Below, in pieces: positions 15,739 to 24,447 of a DNA stretch of 35,774 nucleotides. Below the pieces are notes generated by a model. The model had not been told where the DNA came from. It was given only the letters and a program-made list of their open reading frames with translations, and did not search any database. Source of the stretch: Terriglobia bacterium. GTDB lineage: Bacteria; Acidobacteriota; Terriglobia; Bryobacterales; Bryobacteraceae. Position 1 is the stretch's first letter; each line of letters begins with the position of its first letter. The position numbers and the translations under genes were made by a program. The DNA lies in NCBI GenBank assembly GCA_021324185.1, contig JAJPJN010000040.1, positions 1 through 35,774 of the forward strand, written 5' to 3'.

Positions 15739-17400
15739 TTATTTTTTGTAAGGCGCCAGCTTCGGCGGTTGCGCATCCGGCTGCAGCAGCCACGGATCAC
15801 GATGCGGGAAATAGCGCAGCAGCTTTTCGTTTTCATCAGGCCCCAGATCGAGCGCCCAAACGATGCGTGAACTATCGATGCCGGCGCTGTTGTGAAGCCA
15901 TTCATGGAAGCCGTGTCCGGGCCAGTAACGCACAAAGACGAGATGCTGTCCTGGTGCAGCGTTCAATCTTTCGTTAACGGCGATGCGGCCTTCGGGGTCG
16001 CCGTAATTGATGAAATCCCAGGCTTCGTAACGAAACATATCCCAAAGATTTTCGCCTGCGAAAGCATGCAATCCATACCAGAACAGGAATTGTGCGCCGC
16101 ACATCAGCAGGATCAACCGGCTGAACTGCGGCTTCGAACGGCTCAGGCGTTCCAGGCCGCGCATCGCGATCAGAATAAACAGGCATGCCTCTGCAGCGAT
16201 GTAGTGCGGATAGAAGTATGGATAGAAGTTCGTGCCCAAAGCGAAAAGCACAATCGTCGCGACGATCCACCAATCATAGCGGCTGCGGGCGTTCAAGAGA
16301 AAAATGGCGACGGCGATATAGAGCGGCGCGAACAGGAAAAAGCGGTAGTAGCGAATGCGAAATCCGAGCCGTTGGAAAAATGCGCCGATCGTGTCTGTTC
16401 CCTCGCCGTGAACAGCGGCCTGCGCCCGGTAATCGAGTTCCTGCTCCGGTGTCAGCGCCCGGTGAGGGACTGGGTTGGGCTGAAACGTGAACGTCGTAGG
16501 GACGCCATATTCATAGCGGCTCAGCATGTAAGGCAACGTGGTCCAACTGCCGGTTACGGCTTTATCTTGCAGGCCCGTCAGCGCTAGGGCACCGGCGACA
16601 AAACATATTGGAATGACGAGGCGGCGGAGGCCTGCCAGCCGGGTCCAAATGAAAAAGGCGGCTACGCTCACGCACAACAGAATGAATTCGAACGGACGTG
16701 CCAGCAACTCGAGGGCGAGGCCAGCGCCCAGAATGATTGGCGCGCGCTCACCGGTTTTTAAGCGCGGCAGGGCGCCGAAGACGAGGCATCCGGCTGTCGC
16801 GCTCACAGCGCCGCCCCAATAACTGTTGGTCCACTGGCATAGCGGGCCAAAGGTCATCACAGCAACCGCTCCGCCCATCAGTGCCCAGCCGGGCGTAATC
16901 CAGCCGCGCAACATCCAATAGCAAGTGGCGCAAAACAGGCCGGTAGAGATCAGCACGCCCGCCCAGAAGCTTCCAAATAGCAATCGCCCGAGTGCGAGAA
17001 AGAGGCCTTGGCCGAGCGGATAGATAGAGCTGTACGTTGGCTGTTGCAAAACGAATATGGATTCGAAGAACTGGCTCAAGGGATGCGGCGGATTGGCCAG
17101 GTGGAAATGAGCCAGCGTATCGCCGAGCAGAATGTAGCTGAAATCGTCGGCGCCGGCAGGTACAGGAATCGGGCAATGGGGCAGCAGCAATAAGCGAAGG
17201 GCAACCGGCAGCAGGCCGATCAGGAGCATAGACCAACCGGTCCGGTTCGCCAGCTTTTCGAAAAAACCGCTCGACCAGGCCCATGCAAACAACAAGCCCA
17301 AGAGCAGTATGGCGAGTGCCAGTTCGATGAAATCACTGGCGCCGAATCCAAGGGGATTGCGCAGCGGCAGAAACGAACGGAGGAAGTGAAAGATGTACAT
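15739..17400 (-). CDS. Polytopic membrane protein, GT-C glycosyltransferase-like
   Basis: 553 residues with about 11 hydrophobic segments. An aspartate pair (Asp85-Asp86 in PAGADDFSYILLGD) follows the first-loop entry, and the segment after it (NPPHPLSQFFES...SSIYPLGQGLFLALGRLLFGSFWAGVL) looks like the first periplasmic loop and second helix of ArnT/PMT-like GT-C enzymes. Those enzymes transfer sugars from polyprenyl-phosphate donors on the periplasmic side. A C-terminal soluble piece (about 480-553) contains FVRYWPGHGFHEWLHN and RYFPHRDPWLLQPD. The family assignment is tentative; acceptor and donor are not predictable. It starts 33 nt after the CPBP gene. Confidence 0.6.
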   Translation of the reverse strand: MYIFHFLRSFLPLRNPLGFGASDFIELALAILLLGLLFAWAWSSGFFEKLANRTGWSMLLIGLLPVALRLLLLPHCPIPVPAGADDFSYILLGDTLAHFHLANPPHPLSQFFESIFVLQQPTYSSIYPLGQGLFLALGRLLFGSFWAGVLISTGLFCATCYWMLRGWITPGWALMGGAVAVMTFGPLCQWTNSYWGGAVSATAGCLVFGALPRLKTGERAPIILGAGLALELLARPFEFILLCVSVAAFFIWTRLAGLRRLVIPICFVAGALALTGLQDKAVTGSWTTLPYMLSRYEYGVPTTFTFQPNPVPHRALTPEQELDYRAQAAVHGEGTDTIGAFFQRLGFRIRYYRFFLFAPLYIAVAIFLLNARSRYDWWIVATIVLFALGTNFYPYFYPHYIAAEACLFILIAMRGLERLSRSKPQFSRLILLMCGAQFLFWYGLHAFAGENLWDMFRYEAWDFINYGDPEGRIAVNERLNAAPGQHLVFVRYWPGHGFHEWLHNSAGIDSSRIVWALDLGPDENEKLLRYFPHRDPWLLQPDAQPPKLAPYKK

Positions 17401-17433
17401 GGCTGCCGGAGTTTTGGTCCTTGCCGGAGCCGA

Positions 17434-18099
17434 TTAGTGTGGCAACAGAAATCCGGCGCCGTCCGCAATCCAATGTGCCATCATATTGACCCACAGATTG
17501 CGCCGCCAAAAATAAAGGAGAGTCAGGACTATCCCGCCGAAACCAGCGACAATGAGCTGCGCCCATCCCCACGCGCCCAGATGCGCAATGGTAAAAGCCG
17601 CCCAGGAAACAAAGAACGCCAAGACTGCGCTACCGGTGAGTTCTCCCAAGCGCTCGATCGGGTAACCGCGAAAGAGCGTTTCTTCGGCGACCGCCGCGCG
17701 TGTTACGAGCAGCAACCGGTAGTACAGCGGCGTCGCCAATAAACGATTCATTACCCGAGTGTTCATCTGTAAATGCAGCGCACCAAAAACCACAGTGGAG
17801 ATCAGCATGATTCCTACAATCAACAGCACGCCGGCGGCGATGGCACCGCCCACATCTCGAAGCCCAAACCGGCGGCAGCCGATTGAGGATAACTGCCGCT
17901 TCTCGATCAATAGAACATACAAAAATACGACAGTTACAAGCGCCCACCAGAGCAGTTCACGACCGAGCAGCGGCCCAACGCGAAGGCGCGCTCCCAAGCG
18001 ATCGAGCGGCAATTCCGCGCTGCCGATGGATAGCAGCAATCCCAGTACAATTTGAAGCCGGCGCGCGTTAGATCGGATCGCTCGAAATTGCAGTGCCAC
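17434..18099 (-). CDS. CPBP-family intramembrane metalloprotease
   Basis: 221 residues from a GTG start, with six to seven hydrophobic segments. The CPBP (CAAX protease/bacteriocin-processing) motifs are all present: Glu139-Glu140-x3-Arg144 (EETLFRGYP), FxxxH at 169-173 (FTIAH), and HxxxD at 209-213 (HWIAD). These residues bind the catalytic metal and activate water inside the membrane. Substrates could be a prenylated or membrane peptide; none is evident here. The gene begins 30 nt after fabF and ends 33 nt before the GT-C-like gene, so all are probably read together. Confidence 0.88.
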   Translation of the reverse strand: MALQFRAIRSNARRLQIVLGLLLSIGSAELPLDRLGARLRVGPLLGRELLWWALVTVVFLYVLLIEKRQLSSIGCRRFGLRDVGGAIAAGVLLIVGIMLISTVVFGALHLQMNTRVMNRLLATPLYYRLLLVTRAAVAEETLFRGYPIERLGELTGSAVLAFFVSWAAFTIAHLGAWGWAQLIVAGFGGIVLTLLYFWRRNLWVNMMAHWIADGAGFLLPH

Positions 18100-18129
18100 G
18101 CGTAACCAGCCAGGGAGCTTCGAGCTTCA

Positions 18130-19374
18130 TCATGGCTCAAACTTCTTGAACACCAGGCTGCCGTTGGTGCCGCCGAAGCCGAAGCTGTTGCTGAGGGCGT
18201 ATTCGATTGGCATCGGCCGCGCCTGATTTGGGACATAATCGAGATCGCACTCGGGGTCCGGAAAATCGTGGTTGATCGTGGGCGGAGCGATTTGATCGCG
18301 AATGGCAAGGACAGTGATACCGGCTTCCAATCCGCCTGCGCCACCCAACAGATGACCCGTCATGGATTTGGTGGAACTGACGGCCAGCTTGTAAGCATGA
18401 TCCCCGAATGCGCGCTTGATGGCGATTGTCTCTGCTTTGTCGCCGATGTCGGTGGAGGTGCCGTGAGCGTTCACATACTGAACGCGAGAGGGCTCAATGC
18501 TTGCGTCGCGGAGCGCGTTGCGCATGACGCGATATGCGCCATCGCCATTTTCCGGAGGCGAGGTAATGTGATGCGCGTCGGAACTCATGCCGTAGCCGGC
18601 GATTTCGGCGACAATCTGCGCGCCGCGCTTCTGCGCATGCCCCAATTCTTCGAGGATCAGAATGCCGGCGCCTTCGCCGATGACGAACCCGTCGCGCTCG
18701 CGGTCCCAGGGACGCGAGGCCCGCTGAGGCTCATCGTTGCGCGTGGAGAGAGCGCGCATGGCGGCGAACCCGCCCACTCCCAACGGTGTGATACAAGCTT
18801 CGCTGCCGCCGCAGATCATGACATCGGCATCGCCGTGTTGAATCAAGCGGAATGAATCGCCGATGGAGTGCGCGCTGGTTGTGCAGGCCGTAGCGGTGGC
18901 GGAATTGGGGCCCTGGGCGTTATAGCGAATCGAGACATAGCCGCTCGCCAGGTTCACAATGCAGGAAGGAATGAAAAACGGCGAGACACGGCCGGGGCCT
19001 TTTTCGAGCAGTGTCCTGTGCTCGCGCTCGATGACCTCAAATCCACCGATTCCACTGCCGATATAAACGCCTAGCTTTTCGGCATCCTCTTGCGCGATCT
19101 GCAAGCCGGCCGATTGCACAGCAAATTCCGACGCTGCCATGGCGAACTGAATGAAGCGCCCCATCTTTTTGACGTCTTTTTTCTCGACGTAACGAAGCGG
19201 GTCGAAATTCTTCACTTCGCCTGCAATGCGGCAGGTGAAAGCGGAGGCATCGAACTGGGTAATGGATTCAATCCCGCTGACGCCCGCGCAGATGGCCCTC
19301 CAGTTTTCTTCGGTCCCGGTGCCTACGGAACTTAATAGTCCGACACCTGTGACGACTACTCTTCTCGGGGCCAT
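18130..19374 (-). CDS. fabF: Beta-ketoacyl-ACP synthase II (KAS II)
   Basis: 414 residues, normal for FabF. It condenses malonyl-ACP with acyl-ACP in fatty acid elongation. Catalytic triad: Cys164 (TATACTTSAHS), His304 (VNAHGTSTDIGD) and His341 (STKSMTGHLLGGAGG). Other family signatures are RRVVVTGVGLLSSVG at the N-terminus and SNSFGFGGTNGSLVFKK at the C-terminus. Downstream of acpP by 54 nt and transcribed with it, as in many bacteria where acpP-fabF is conserved. No oddity. Confidence 0.97.
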   Translation of the reverse strand: MAPRRVVVTGVGLLSSVGTGTEENWRAICAGVSGIESITQFDASAFTCRIAGEVKNFDPLRYVEKKDVKKMGRFIQFAMAASEFAVQSAGLQIAQEDAEKLGVYIGSGIGGFEVIEREHRTLLEKGPGRVSPFFIPSCIVNLASGYVSIRYNAQGPNSATATACTTSAHSIGDSFRLIQHGDADVMICGGSEACITPLGVGGFAAMRALSTRNDEPQRASRPWDRERDGFVIGEGAGILILEELGHAQKRGAQIVAEIAGYGMSSDAHHITSPPENGDGAYRVMRNALRDASIEPSRVQYVNAHGTSTDIGDKAETIAIKRAFGDHAYKLAVSSTKSMTGHLLGGAGGLEAGITVLAIRDQIAPPTINHDFPDPECDLDYVPNQARPMPIEYALSNSFGFGGTNGSLVFKKFEP

Positions 19375-19428
19375 GACGTGGTTTTGTGCGCCGTTCCGCT
19401 CGCGGCTAATCCAGCGCGCAATCTCAAC

Positions 19429-19662
19429 TTACTTCTTCTTCGCCTCGATGTAGTCGATAGCGTCCTTGACGGTCTTGATCTTTTCGGCATCTTCGTCCGG
19501 GATATCCAGATCGAAAGCCTCCTCGAAAGCCATTACGAGCTCGACGATATCCAGCGAATCGGCACCCAGGTCGTCCACGAAAGAGGCGCTCGGGTCGACC
19601 TGATTCTCGTCCACTCCCAGTTGTTCGATGATGATTTGCTTAACTTTTTCTGCTACCGGCAT
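19429..19662 (-). CDS. acpP: Acyl carrier protein
   Basis: 77 residues. The phosphopantetheine attachment site is Ser36 in the DSLDIVEL motif, and the protein is acidic with the four-helix ACP pattern ([51 protein letters not shown]). It carries acyl intermediates for FabF and other fatty acid synthase enzymes. AGGAG lies nine nucleotides before the ATG at 19662. It is the first gene of the leftward run through fabF. Confidence 0.97.
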   Translation of the reverse strand: MPVAEKVKQIIIEQLGVDENQVDPSASFVDDLGADSLDIVELVMAFEEAFDLDIPDEDAEKIKTVKDAIDYIEAKKK

Positions 19663-19818
19663 TCATTTGTTCTCCTGTATTCGCAAACACATCTTTCCGG
19701 CGAAGCTGCCCGGGTCCAATCCTCTAAACTACATCATGCGGTGTCGCAGCCCAAACGATCCTTGCGATTGCCGGTCGAGGAAGCTGCTTGTTTGCATCTG
19801 TTTTCCGCTAAGAGGTAG
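19663..19818. promoter_or_regulatory. Divergent region between acpP and the YqiA-like gene
   Basis: 156 bp between start codons. It holds the ribosome sites of both genes (AGGAG before acpP on the minus strand; AAGAGG at 19810-19815 before the plus-strand ATG at 19819). No convincing -35/-10 pair or inverted operator was found. Confidence 0.4.
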
Positions 19819-20472
19819 ATGTTGTCCGATCAATTGCGTGTCCTATATCTGCATGGTTTTGCATCCAGCCCCGGGTCGCGCAAGGCAACATTTTTCCGCC
19901 AGAAGCTGGAGCCCGCGGGTGTTCGCGTCGAAGTTCCCGCTCTCGATGAGGGTGATTTTGAGCATATGACGATTACGCGCCAGCTTCATGTTGTCGAGCG
20001 GGCGGCGGGCAGCGAGCCGGTGGTGCTGATTGGCTCGAGTCTCGGAGGGTACGTGGCCGCGCTTTATGCCGCCCGGAATTCAAATGTACAACGTCTCATT
20101 TTATTGGCTCCGGCGTTTCGTTTTCACGAGCTATGGATGGCCGGCATGGGACGCAATGAGCTCGAGAGCTGGAGAGAGACGGGCTGGCTGCCGATTTTTC
20201 ATTATGGAGAAGCGCGCGAGGTGCGTATCGGGTACCAGTTGATGGAGGACGCCGCCGGGTATGAGTCGTGGCCGAATTTTTTACAACCGGCGCTCATCTT
20301 TCATGGAACCGAGGATCGGCATGTACCCGTTGAATATTCAGCGGAGTTTGTTGGGAATCACCCGAACGCGCGCCTCATACGAATGAACTCGGGCCATGAG
20401 CTGACGGATGTGCTGGACGAGATTTGGGAGCGGGCCCGGACGTTTATCCTGGGCGGCGGGTTTGAATGTTAG
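19819..20472 (+). CDS. YqiA/YcfP-family alpha/beta hydrolase (esterase)
   Basis: 217 residues. The N-terminal LRVLYLHGFASSPGSRK is the hallmark of the YqiA family. The nucleophile Ser74 is in GSSLGG, the acid is probably in HGTEDRHVP, and the general-base His is in NSGHEL. E. coli YqiA is an esterase on short acyl substrates; the physiological substrate is unknown. It stands divergent from acpP and 142 nt before tonB-like genes. No sign of transfer. Confidence 0.88.
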   Translation: MLSDQLRVLYLHGFASSPGSRKATFFRQKLEPAGVRVEVPALDEGDFEHMTITRQLHVVERAAGSEPVVLIGSSLGGYVAALYAARNSNVQRLILLAPAFRFHELWMAGMGRNELESWRETGWLPIFHYGEAREVRIGYQLMEDAAGYESWPNFLQPALIFHGTEDRHVPVEYSAEFVGNHPNARLIRMNSGHELTDVLDEIWERARTFILGGGFEC

Positions 20473-20509
20473 ACTAAGGTAGCCGTCAGGACTGCAACAA
20501 AAGGAATTC

Positions 20510-20611
20510 ATGCAACTGTGGCTTTCCGCCCCACGTCCAACGGGCAGTACAGGTGTGTCCTCAGCAAAGGTGCGGGTAGCGGATTCTGTGATTAGCGAAG
20601 TGGAGAACTAA
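20510..20611 (+). CDS. Possible 33-residue upstream ORF before the TonB gene
   Basis: AAAAGGA lies just before the ATG, a plausible ribosome site at four nucleotides. The ORF encodes MQLWLSAPRPTGSTG followed by a Ser/Val-rich end and stops at TAA 20609-20611, three nucleotides before the TonB GTG. It is in the same frame as the TonB gene. It could be a leader peptide that couples translation, a real small protein, or a chance ORF. No known motif was recognised. Confidence 0.3.
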   Translation: MQLWLSAPRPTGSTGVSSAKVRVADSVISEVEN

Positions 20612-20614
20612 TTC

Positions 20615-21697
20615 GTGGAGAAAGGGAACTTGGCTCGGCCGGATTCCAACCTGGATCGCCTTTTGATCAACACGGACCTGGAAGAACCCTGGTTCAAATC
20701 CATTATCCGGAGTATCCGGGAAGCGATTCATCCGCCCAAGTTACCGCCTCTCGAGGTTACGTCGCGCCCGCTAGAGGGCGGCGATTTCGGCGATATCAGC
20801 AAAGTCGAAATTCCCTGGTACAAATCGCTTTATGCCAACATTCACGACCTGATTCGCCCGCCCAAGCTGCCGCCTTTGGAAGTGACATCGAAGCCGGTTG
20901 AGGTTGGAACGATTTGGGGCGCGTACTCAGGCGGTGAGACCAAGTCGGGCGCCGTATCTATCCTGATTCACGTCGGGGTAGTAGCGCTATTGTTTTTGGT
21001 TTTTCAATCCAAAACGGTCCAGAACAAAGTTAAGGATTTAGGTCACATCGTTTACATTCCCGAGTGGAAGCCGAAATTACCACCCGCGCTGCAGAAAGCG
21101 GGCGGCGGTGGCGGCGGCGGGCAGAAAATGCCGGAACCGGTAGCGAAGGGCGCAGCGCCCAAATTTGCTCCGAAGCAATTCATGCCTCCCGTGCAGGCCA
21201 TACCGCAACCGAAGCTGCCGACCCCGCCAACCATTACTGCCCAAGCTCCGCAGATTCAGGCTGATTTGTACGGCGACCCGCTGAGCAAGATGTTAGGCAA
21301 CTCCGGCGGCCAGGGCGCGAACGGCTTTGGCAGCGGGAGCGGCGGTGGTATTGGTTCGGGCAACGGAAACGGCTATGGACCGGGTTCGGGCGGTGGCATG
21401 GGCGGCGGAGTCTACCAGATTGGCGGCGAGGTTTCGCAACCGGTACCGATCTACAAGATTGAGCCTGAATACTCCGAAGAAGCTAGAAAAGCGAAGTATT
21501 CCGGTACTGTACTTTTGTCGGTCATCATCGATGCGAACGGCAACACGCGCGACATTCATGTCATTCGACCGCTAGGCCTGGGCCTCGATGAAAAGGCGAT
21601 TGAAGCTGTCTCGAAATGGCGCTTCCGCCCGGCCATGAGAAACGGCAAACCGGTTGCAGTTCAGGCGCAGGTAGAAGTAAACTTCCGGTTGCTGTAG
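20615..21697 (+). CDS. TonB-family energy transducer with duplicated N-terminal motif
   Basis: 360 residues from a GTG start, with GGAG nine nucleotides upstream. The cytoplasmic N-terminus (1-112) carries a motif twice: PW[FY]KS...I..I.PPKLPPLEVTS.P.E at about 25-53 and 67-95. One membrane helix follows (about 113-131). The periplasmic linker is Pro-rich and contains Gly tracts (seven Gly at 164-170; a Gly/Ser/Asn-rich stretch at 226-275). The C-terminal domain (about 278-360) has the TonB fold (YSEEARKAKYSGTVLLSVIID, VSKWRFRPAMRNGKPV). Such proteins transmit proton-motive force to TonB-dependent receptors. No ExbB/ExbD genes lie nearby. Long N-terminal regions like this are seen in acidobacterial TonB proteins. 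Confidence 0.9.
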   Translation: MEKGNLARPDSNLDRLLINTDLEEPWFKSIIRSIREAIHPPKLPPLEVTSRPLEGGDFGDISKVEIPWYKSLYANIHDLIRPPKLPPLEVTSKPVEVGTIWGAYSGGETKSGAVSILIHVGVVALLFLVFQSKTVQNKVKDLGHIVYIPEWKPKLPPALQKAGGGGGGGQKMPEPVAKGAAPKFAPKQFMPPVQAIPQPKLPTPPTITAQAPQIQADLYGDPLSKMLGNSGGQGANGFGSGSGGGIGSGNGNGYGPGSGGGMGGGVYQIGGEVSQPVPIYKIEPEYSEEARKAKYSGTVLLSVIIDANGNTRDIHVIRPLGLGLDEKAIEAVSKWRFRPAMRNGKPVAVQAQVEVNFRLL

Positions 21698-21698
21698 C

Positions 21699-22061
21699 TT
21701 AGCGGCGCGCCGAGCACTCGAGGCAGGGGCAGATCTTCCTCAGATGATCGAAGGAATAGATGCCTGAGCTGTGCCCATCATTCCAGAAAATACGGACTGC
21801 GTAGCTGCCTACCGGCTCGACGGATGTCATTTTTAGCGCCGGTTTGAACATCGGAAACAGTTCCGGTTTTGAGTAGCTCGATTTTTGCGGCGTCGTGCCG
21901 TGCGCGCCGGTGCAAGTCGCGCAGGGGCATTCGTCGCGTAGATAGGCGAGTGAATAATCGCTGTGATGGCCATCGCGCCAATCGATTTTGATGCCGGTGG
22001 ACTTCGAAATGGCAATGTGCTCCGGATCGGCAAGTGCGATGTCTTGGGCTTGTTCCTGCAT
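21699..22061 (-). CDS. DUF971-domain (GBBH-like N-terminal) protein
   Basis: 120 residues. The ISKSTGIKIDWRDGHHSDYSLAYLRDECPCATC core is the DUF971/GBBH-like_N fold, which in gamma-butyrobetaine hydroxylase carries a zinc site. Here two cysteine clusters, CPCATC and CPCLEC, flank the central YAVRIFWNDGHSSGIYSF repeat. They could bind zinc or an Fe-S cluster. Stand-alone DUF971 proteins are associated with Fe-S cluster assembly in some bacteria; the role here is unproven. It follows relA by ten nucleotides and is likely co-transcribed. Confidence 0.82.
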   Translation of the reverse strand: MQEQAQDIALADPEHIAISKSTGIKIDWRDGHHSDYSLAYLRDECPCATCTGAHGTTPQKSSYSKPELFPMFKPALKMTSVEPVGSYAVRIFWNDGHSSGIYSFDHLRKICPCLECSARR

Positions 22062-22071
22062 CTGCTCTTTC

Positions 22072-24288
22072 TCAGCTTGACAGCACGCGTTCGATATCCC
22101 GCACGCCTGGGACTCGGCGGAAGGCTGTGATCACGCGCTCCAATTGTTTCTTGTCGCGCACATCCATGGTGATGTCGACGATGGCGCTTTCATCGTTGCG
22201 CGAATGATCGCCGCGAGCTTCGAGGGTTCGGATATTGGTCGATTCGGAGCTTAGAATCGAGGTCAGTTGATTCAAGATGCCGACGCGGTCGTCGGTATAC
22301 ACGATGACTTTGACGGGAAGCGGGTCATTGCCGCTGCGCGCCCACTGGACATCGATCTTGCGCTCGTGCTCATACATGAGATTCTGCACGTTCTTGCATT
22401 GCACGGAATGGACCGCAACGCCTTTCCCGCGGGTGATGTAACCGACAATCTGCTCGCCGCGAATGGGGTTGCAGCATTTGGCGCGATAGATGAGAACGTC
22501 GTCTGCGCCGCTGACCTGGATGGTGAGATCGCCATCGCCGGGCGAGATCCCCGGCGTGTTCGGCGGGACGGCTCTCGGCAGCGGCAGGGCGGGAGCGGCG
22601 TCGACCGGCGGAACATTGTCCGGGGCGAGCTTTTGCAGAAGTTGCCGCGCAGAAAATTTGCCGAAGCCGATTCCGGCGTGCAGATCTTCAATTTTGCTGA
22701 CGCCGTATTCGGAAGCGACGGTCTGCAGGTCATCGGTTGAGATGCGTCCGAGGCTGACACCGAGCCGGCGCGCTTCTTTTTCAAGCGATTTCTGCCCGAT
22801 TTCGACGGCCTTGGCCCGTTCAACCTGATTGATGACATGCTTGATTTTGTTGCGGGCGCGCGCAGTTTTGACCACCCCCAGCCAGTCGCGGCTGGGCTGG
22901 TGGCCTGGTTGCGTCAGGATCTCGACGACGTCGCCGTTGCGCAGAGTGGTCTTCAACGGCTTCATGACGCCGTTGATGCGCGCGCCAACGCAGGCGTGCC
23001 CAATGTCGCTATGGACGGCGTAGGCGAAATCGATGGGAGTGGCGTCGCGTGGCAGCACGATGACGCGGCCGCGTGGCGTGAATGTGTAGACCTCTTCGGA
23101 GTAGAGATCGACCTTCAGGGTGGATAGAAAATCTCCGGAATCGGCCATGTCGCGCTGCCATTCGACCAACTGGCGAAGCCATGCAATGCGCTGGTCGTCG
23201 GCGCGCGGGCCCTTGCTGCCTTCCTTGTATTTCCAGTGCGCGGCGATTCCTTCTTCCGCGATCCGGTGCATCTCCTCGGTGCGGATCTGAACTTCGAAGG
23301 TGACGCCGCCGGGGCCGATTACGGAGGTATGCAGCGACTGATATAAGTTCGGCCGCGGCATGGCGATGAAATCCTTGATGCGGCCGGGGACGGGCGTCCA
23401 GTCGTTGTGAATGACGCCGAGCGCAGCGTAGCAGTTCTTGACCGAATCCGTGATGATTCGAACGGCGACGATGTCGTACACCTGGTCGAGCGTGATTCGC
23501 TGGCGTTTCAGCTTCTGGTAGACCGAATAGGCGCGCTTTACGCGTCCATCGACACGCGCCGGAATGTCCTCGCGCGCAAGCTTTTGCTCGATATCGCGGC
23601 GGACCTGGCGCAGCCATTCCTCATGGGCCTGGCGCTTAGATTCAATCTCACGTAAAAGCTCGGCGGCTTCTTCTGGATGCAGCGCCTGAAACGCGAGATC
23701 CTCCAGCTCACCGCGGACCTTGCCCATCCCAAGGCGGTGCGCGATGGGCGCGTAGATGTCGAGCGTCTCCTGCGCAATCGCCTGCTGGCGCTCCTGGGGC
23801 AGTGCGTCGATGGTGCGCATGTTATGCAACCGGTCGGCCAGCTTGACGATAATGACGCGGATGTCGCTGGTCATGGCGAGCAGCATTTTGCGCAGACTCT
23901 CGGCTTGCCTGTCCTCGCGGTTGGCAAAGCTGATCTTGCTCAGCTTCGTGACGCCGTCTACACAGCGCAGGACGTCTTCGCCGAACAGCGCGCGCAGTTC
24001 TTCCGGTTTGGCGCCGGTGTCTTCCAGAACATCGTGCAGCAGGCCAGTTTGAAGGCAGACCACGTCCATCTGCATGTCGGCGAGGATGTGGGTGACCGCG
24101 AGCGGATGAGTGATGTAGGGTTCGCCCGATTTACGAGTTTGTGAACTATGCCGCTCGGCCGCGAAGCGATAGGCGCGCTCGAGCGGAGTCAGATCGTCCT
24201 TCGGACGCAAGCTTCTGACTTTTTCTTCCAAACTGCGGTACAGTTCTTCGACCTGCGGCTGGGGCGGGTCAAGAACGCTTGTGGACAT
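22072..24288 (-). CDS. Bifunctional (p)ppGpp synthetase/hydrolase (RelA/SpoT family)
   Basis: 738 residues, full length. N-terminal HD hydrolase domain (about 45-200) keeps HPLAVTH and the HDVLEDT catalytic motif. The synthetase domain (about 240-370) has RVDGRVKRAYSVYQKL, DQVYDIVAVRII, GRIKDF and YQSLHT, and the EVQIRTEEMH strand. TGS (about 400-460, VYTFTPRGRVIVLP) and a C-terminal ACT domain (about 660-735, DRVGILNQLTSIL) follow. Both catalytic halves appear intact, so it should make and degrade the stringent alarmone on amino acid or other stress. Divergent from the toxin-antitoxin region. Confidence 0.96.
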   Translation of the reverse strand: MSTSVLDPPQPQVEELYRSLEEKVRSLRPKDDLTPLERAYRFAAERHSSQTRKSGEPYITHPLAVTHILADMQMDVVCLQTGLLHDVLEDTGAKPEELRALFGEDVLRCVDGVTKLSKISFANREDRQAESLRKMLLAMTSDIRVIIVKLADRLHNMRTIDALPQERQQAIAQETLDIYAPIAHRLGMGKVRGELEDLAFQALHPEEAAELLREIESKRQAHEEWLRQVRRDIEQKLAREDIPARVDGRVKRAYSVYQKLKRQRITLDQVYDIVAVRIITDSVKNCYAALGVIHNDWTPVPGRIKDFIAMPRPNLYQSLHTSVIGPGGVTFEVQIRTEEMHRIAEEGIAAHWKYKEGSKGPRADDQRIAWLRQLVEWQRDMADSGDFLSTLKVDLYSEEVYTFTPRGRVIVLPRDATPIDFAYAVHSDIGHACVGARINGVMKPLKTTLRNGDVVEILTQPGHQPSRDWLGVVKTARARNKIKHVINQVERAKAVEIGQKSLEKEARRLGVSLGRISTDDLQTVASEYGVSKIEDLHAGIGFGKFSARQLLQKLAPDNVPPVDAAPALPLPRAVPPNTPGISPGDGDLTIQVSGADDVLIYRAKCCNPIRGEQIVGYITRGKGVAVHSVQCKNVQNLMYEHERKIDVQWARSGNDPLPVKVIVYTDDRVGILNQLTSILSSESTNIRTLEARGDHSRNDESAIVDITMDVRDKKQLERVITAFRRVPGVRDIERVLSS

Positions 24289-24447
24289 GTTCCATTACTA
24301 GGTTAGCTTGGCTTGCGATATAGAGCCGGGTGGCGGTTCGCATCTGAAACCGTTGGTCGTTTTCGTGGATGCCGAGCAAGGTTGTAACCATGCGGCCTTT
24401 AGCGCGTTGCCGGCGCCACGCCGCTATGGTAAAAGGGCGGCAAGGGG
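24289..24447. other. Intergenic region upstream of relA and the antitoxin ORF
   Basis: About 160 bp. Only the start-side of the RelA/SpoT gene (minus) and the antitoxin-like ORF (plus) border it. AAAAGGG at 24431-24437 may be the ribosome site of the ORF at 24448. No tRNA, terminator or clear promoter was found. Confidence 0.35.

Noticed and set aside
15892-16587. A 231-residue plus-strand ORF opposite the GT-C-like gene
   Set aside because: Polar and Gln/Arg-rich with no domain, while the minus-strand product has regular membrane helices.
23009-23617. A 202-residue minus-strand ORF inside relA
   Set aside because: Arg/His-rich translation of an alternative frame of the RelA/SpoT gene.
24289-24447. 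A GGTTCG string upstream of relA as part of a tRNA
   Set aside because: No acceptor stem or anticodon arm can be drawn around it.
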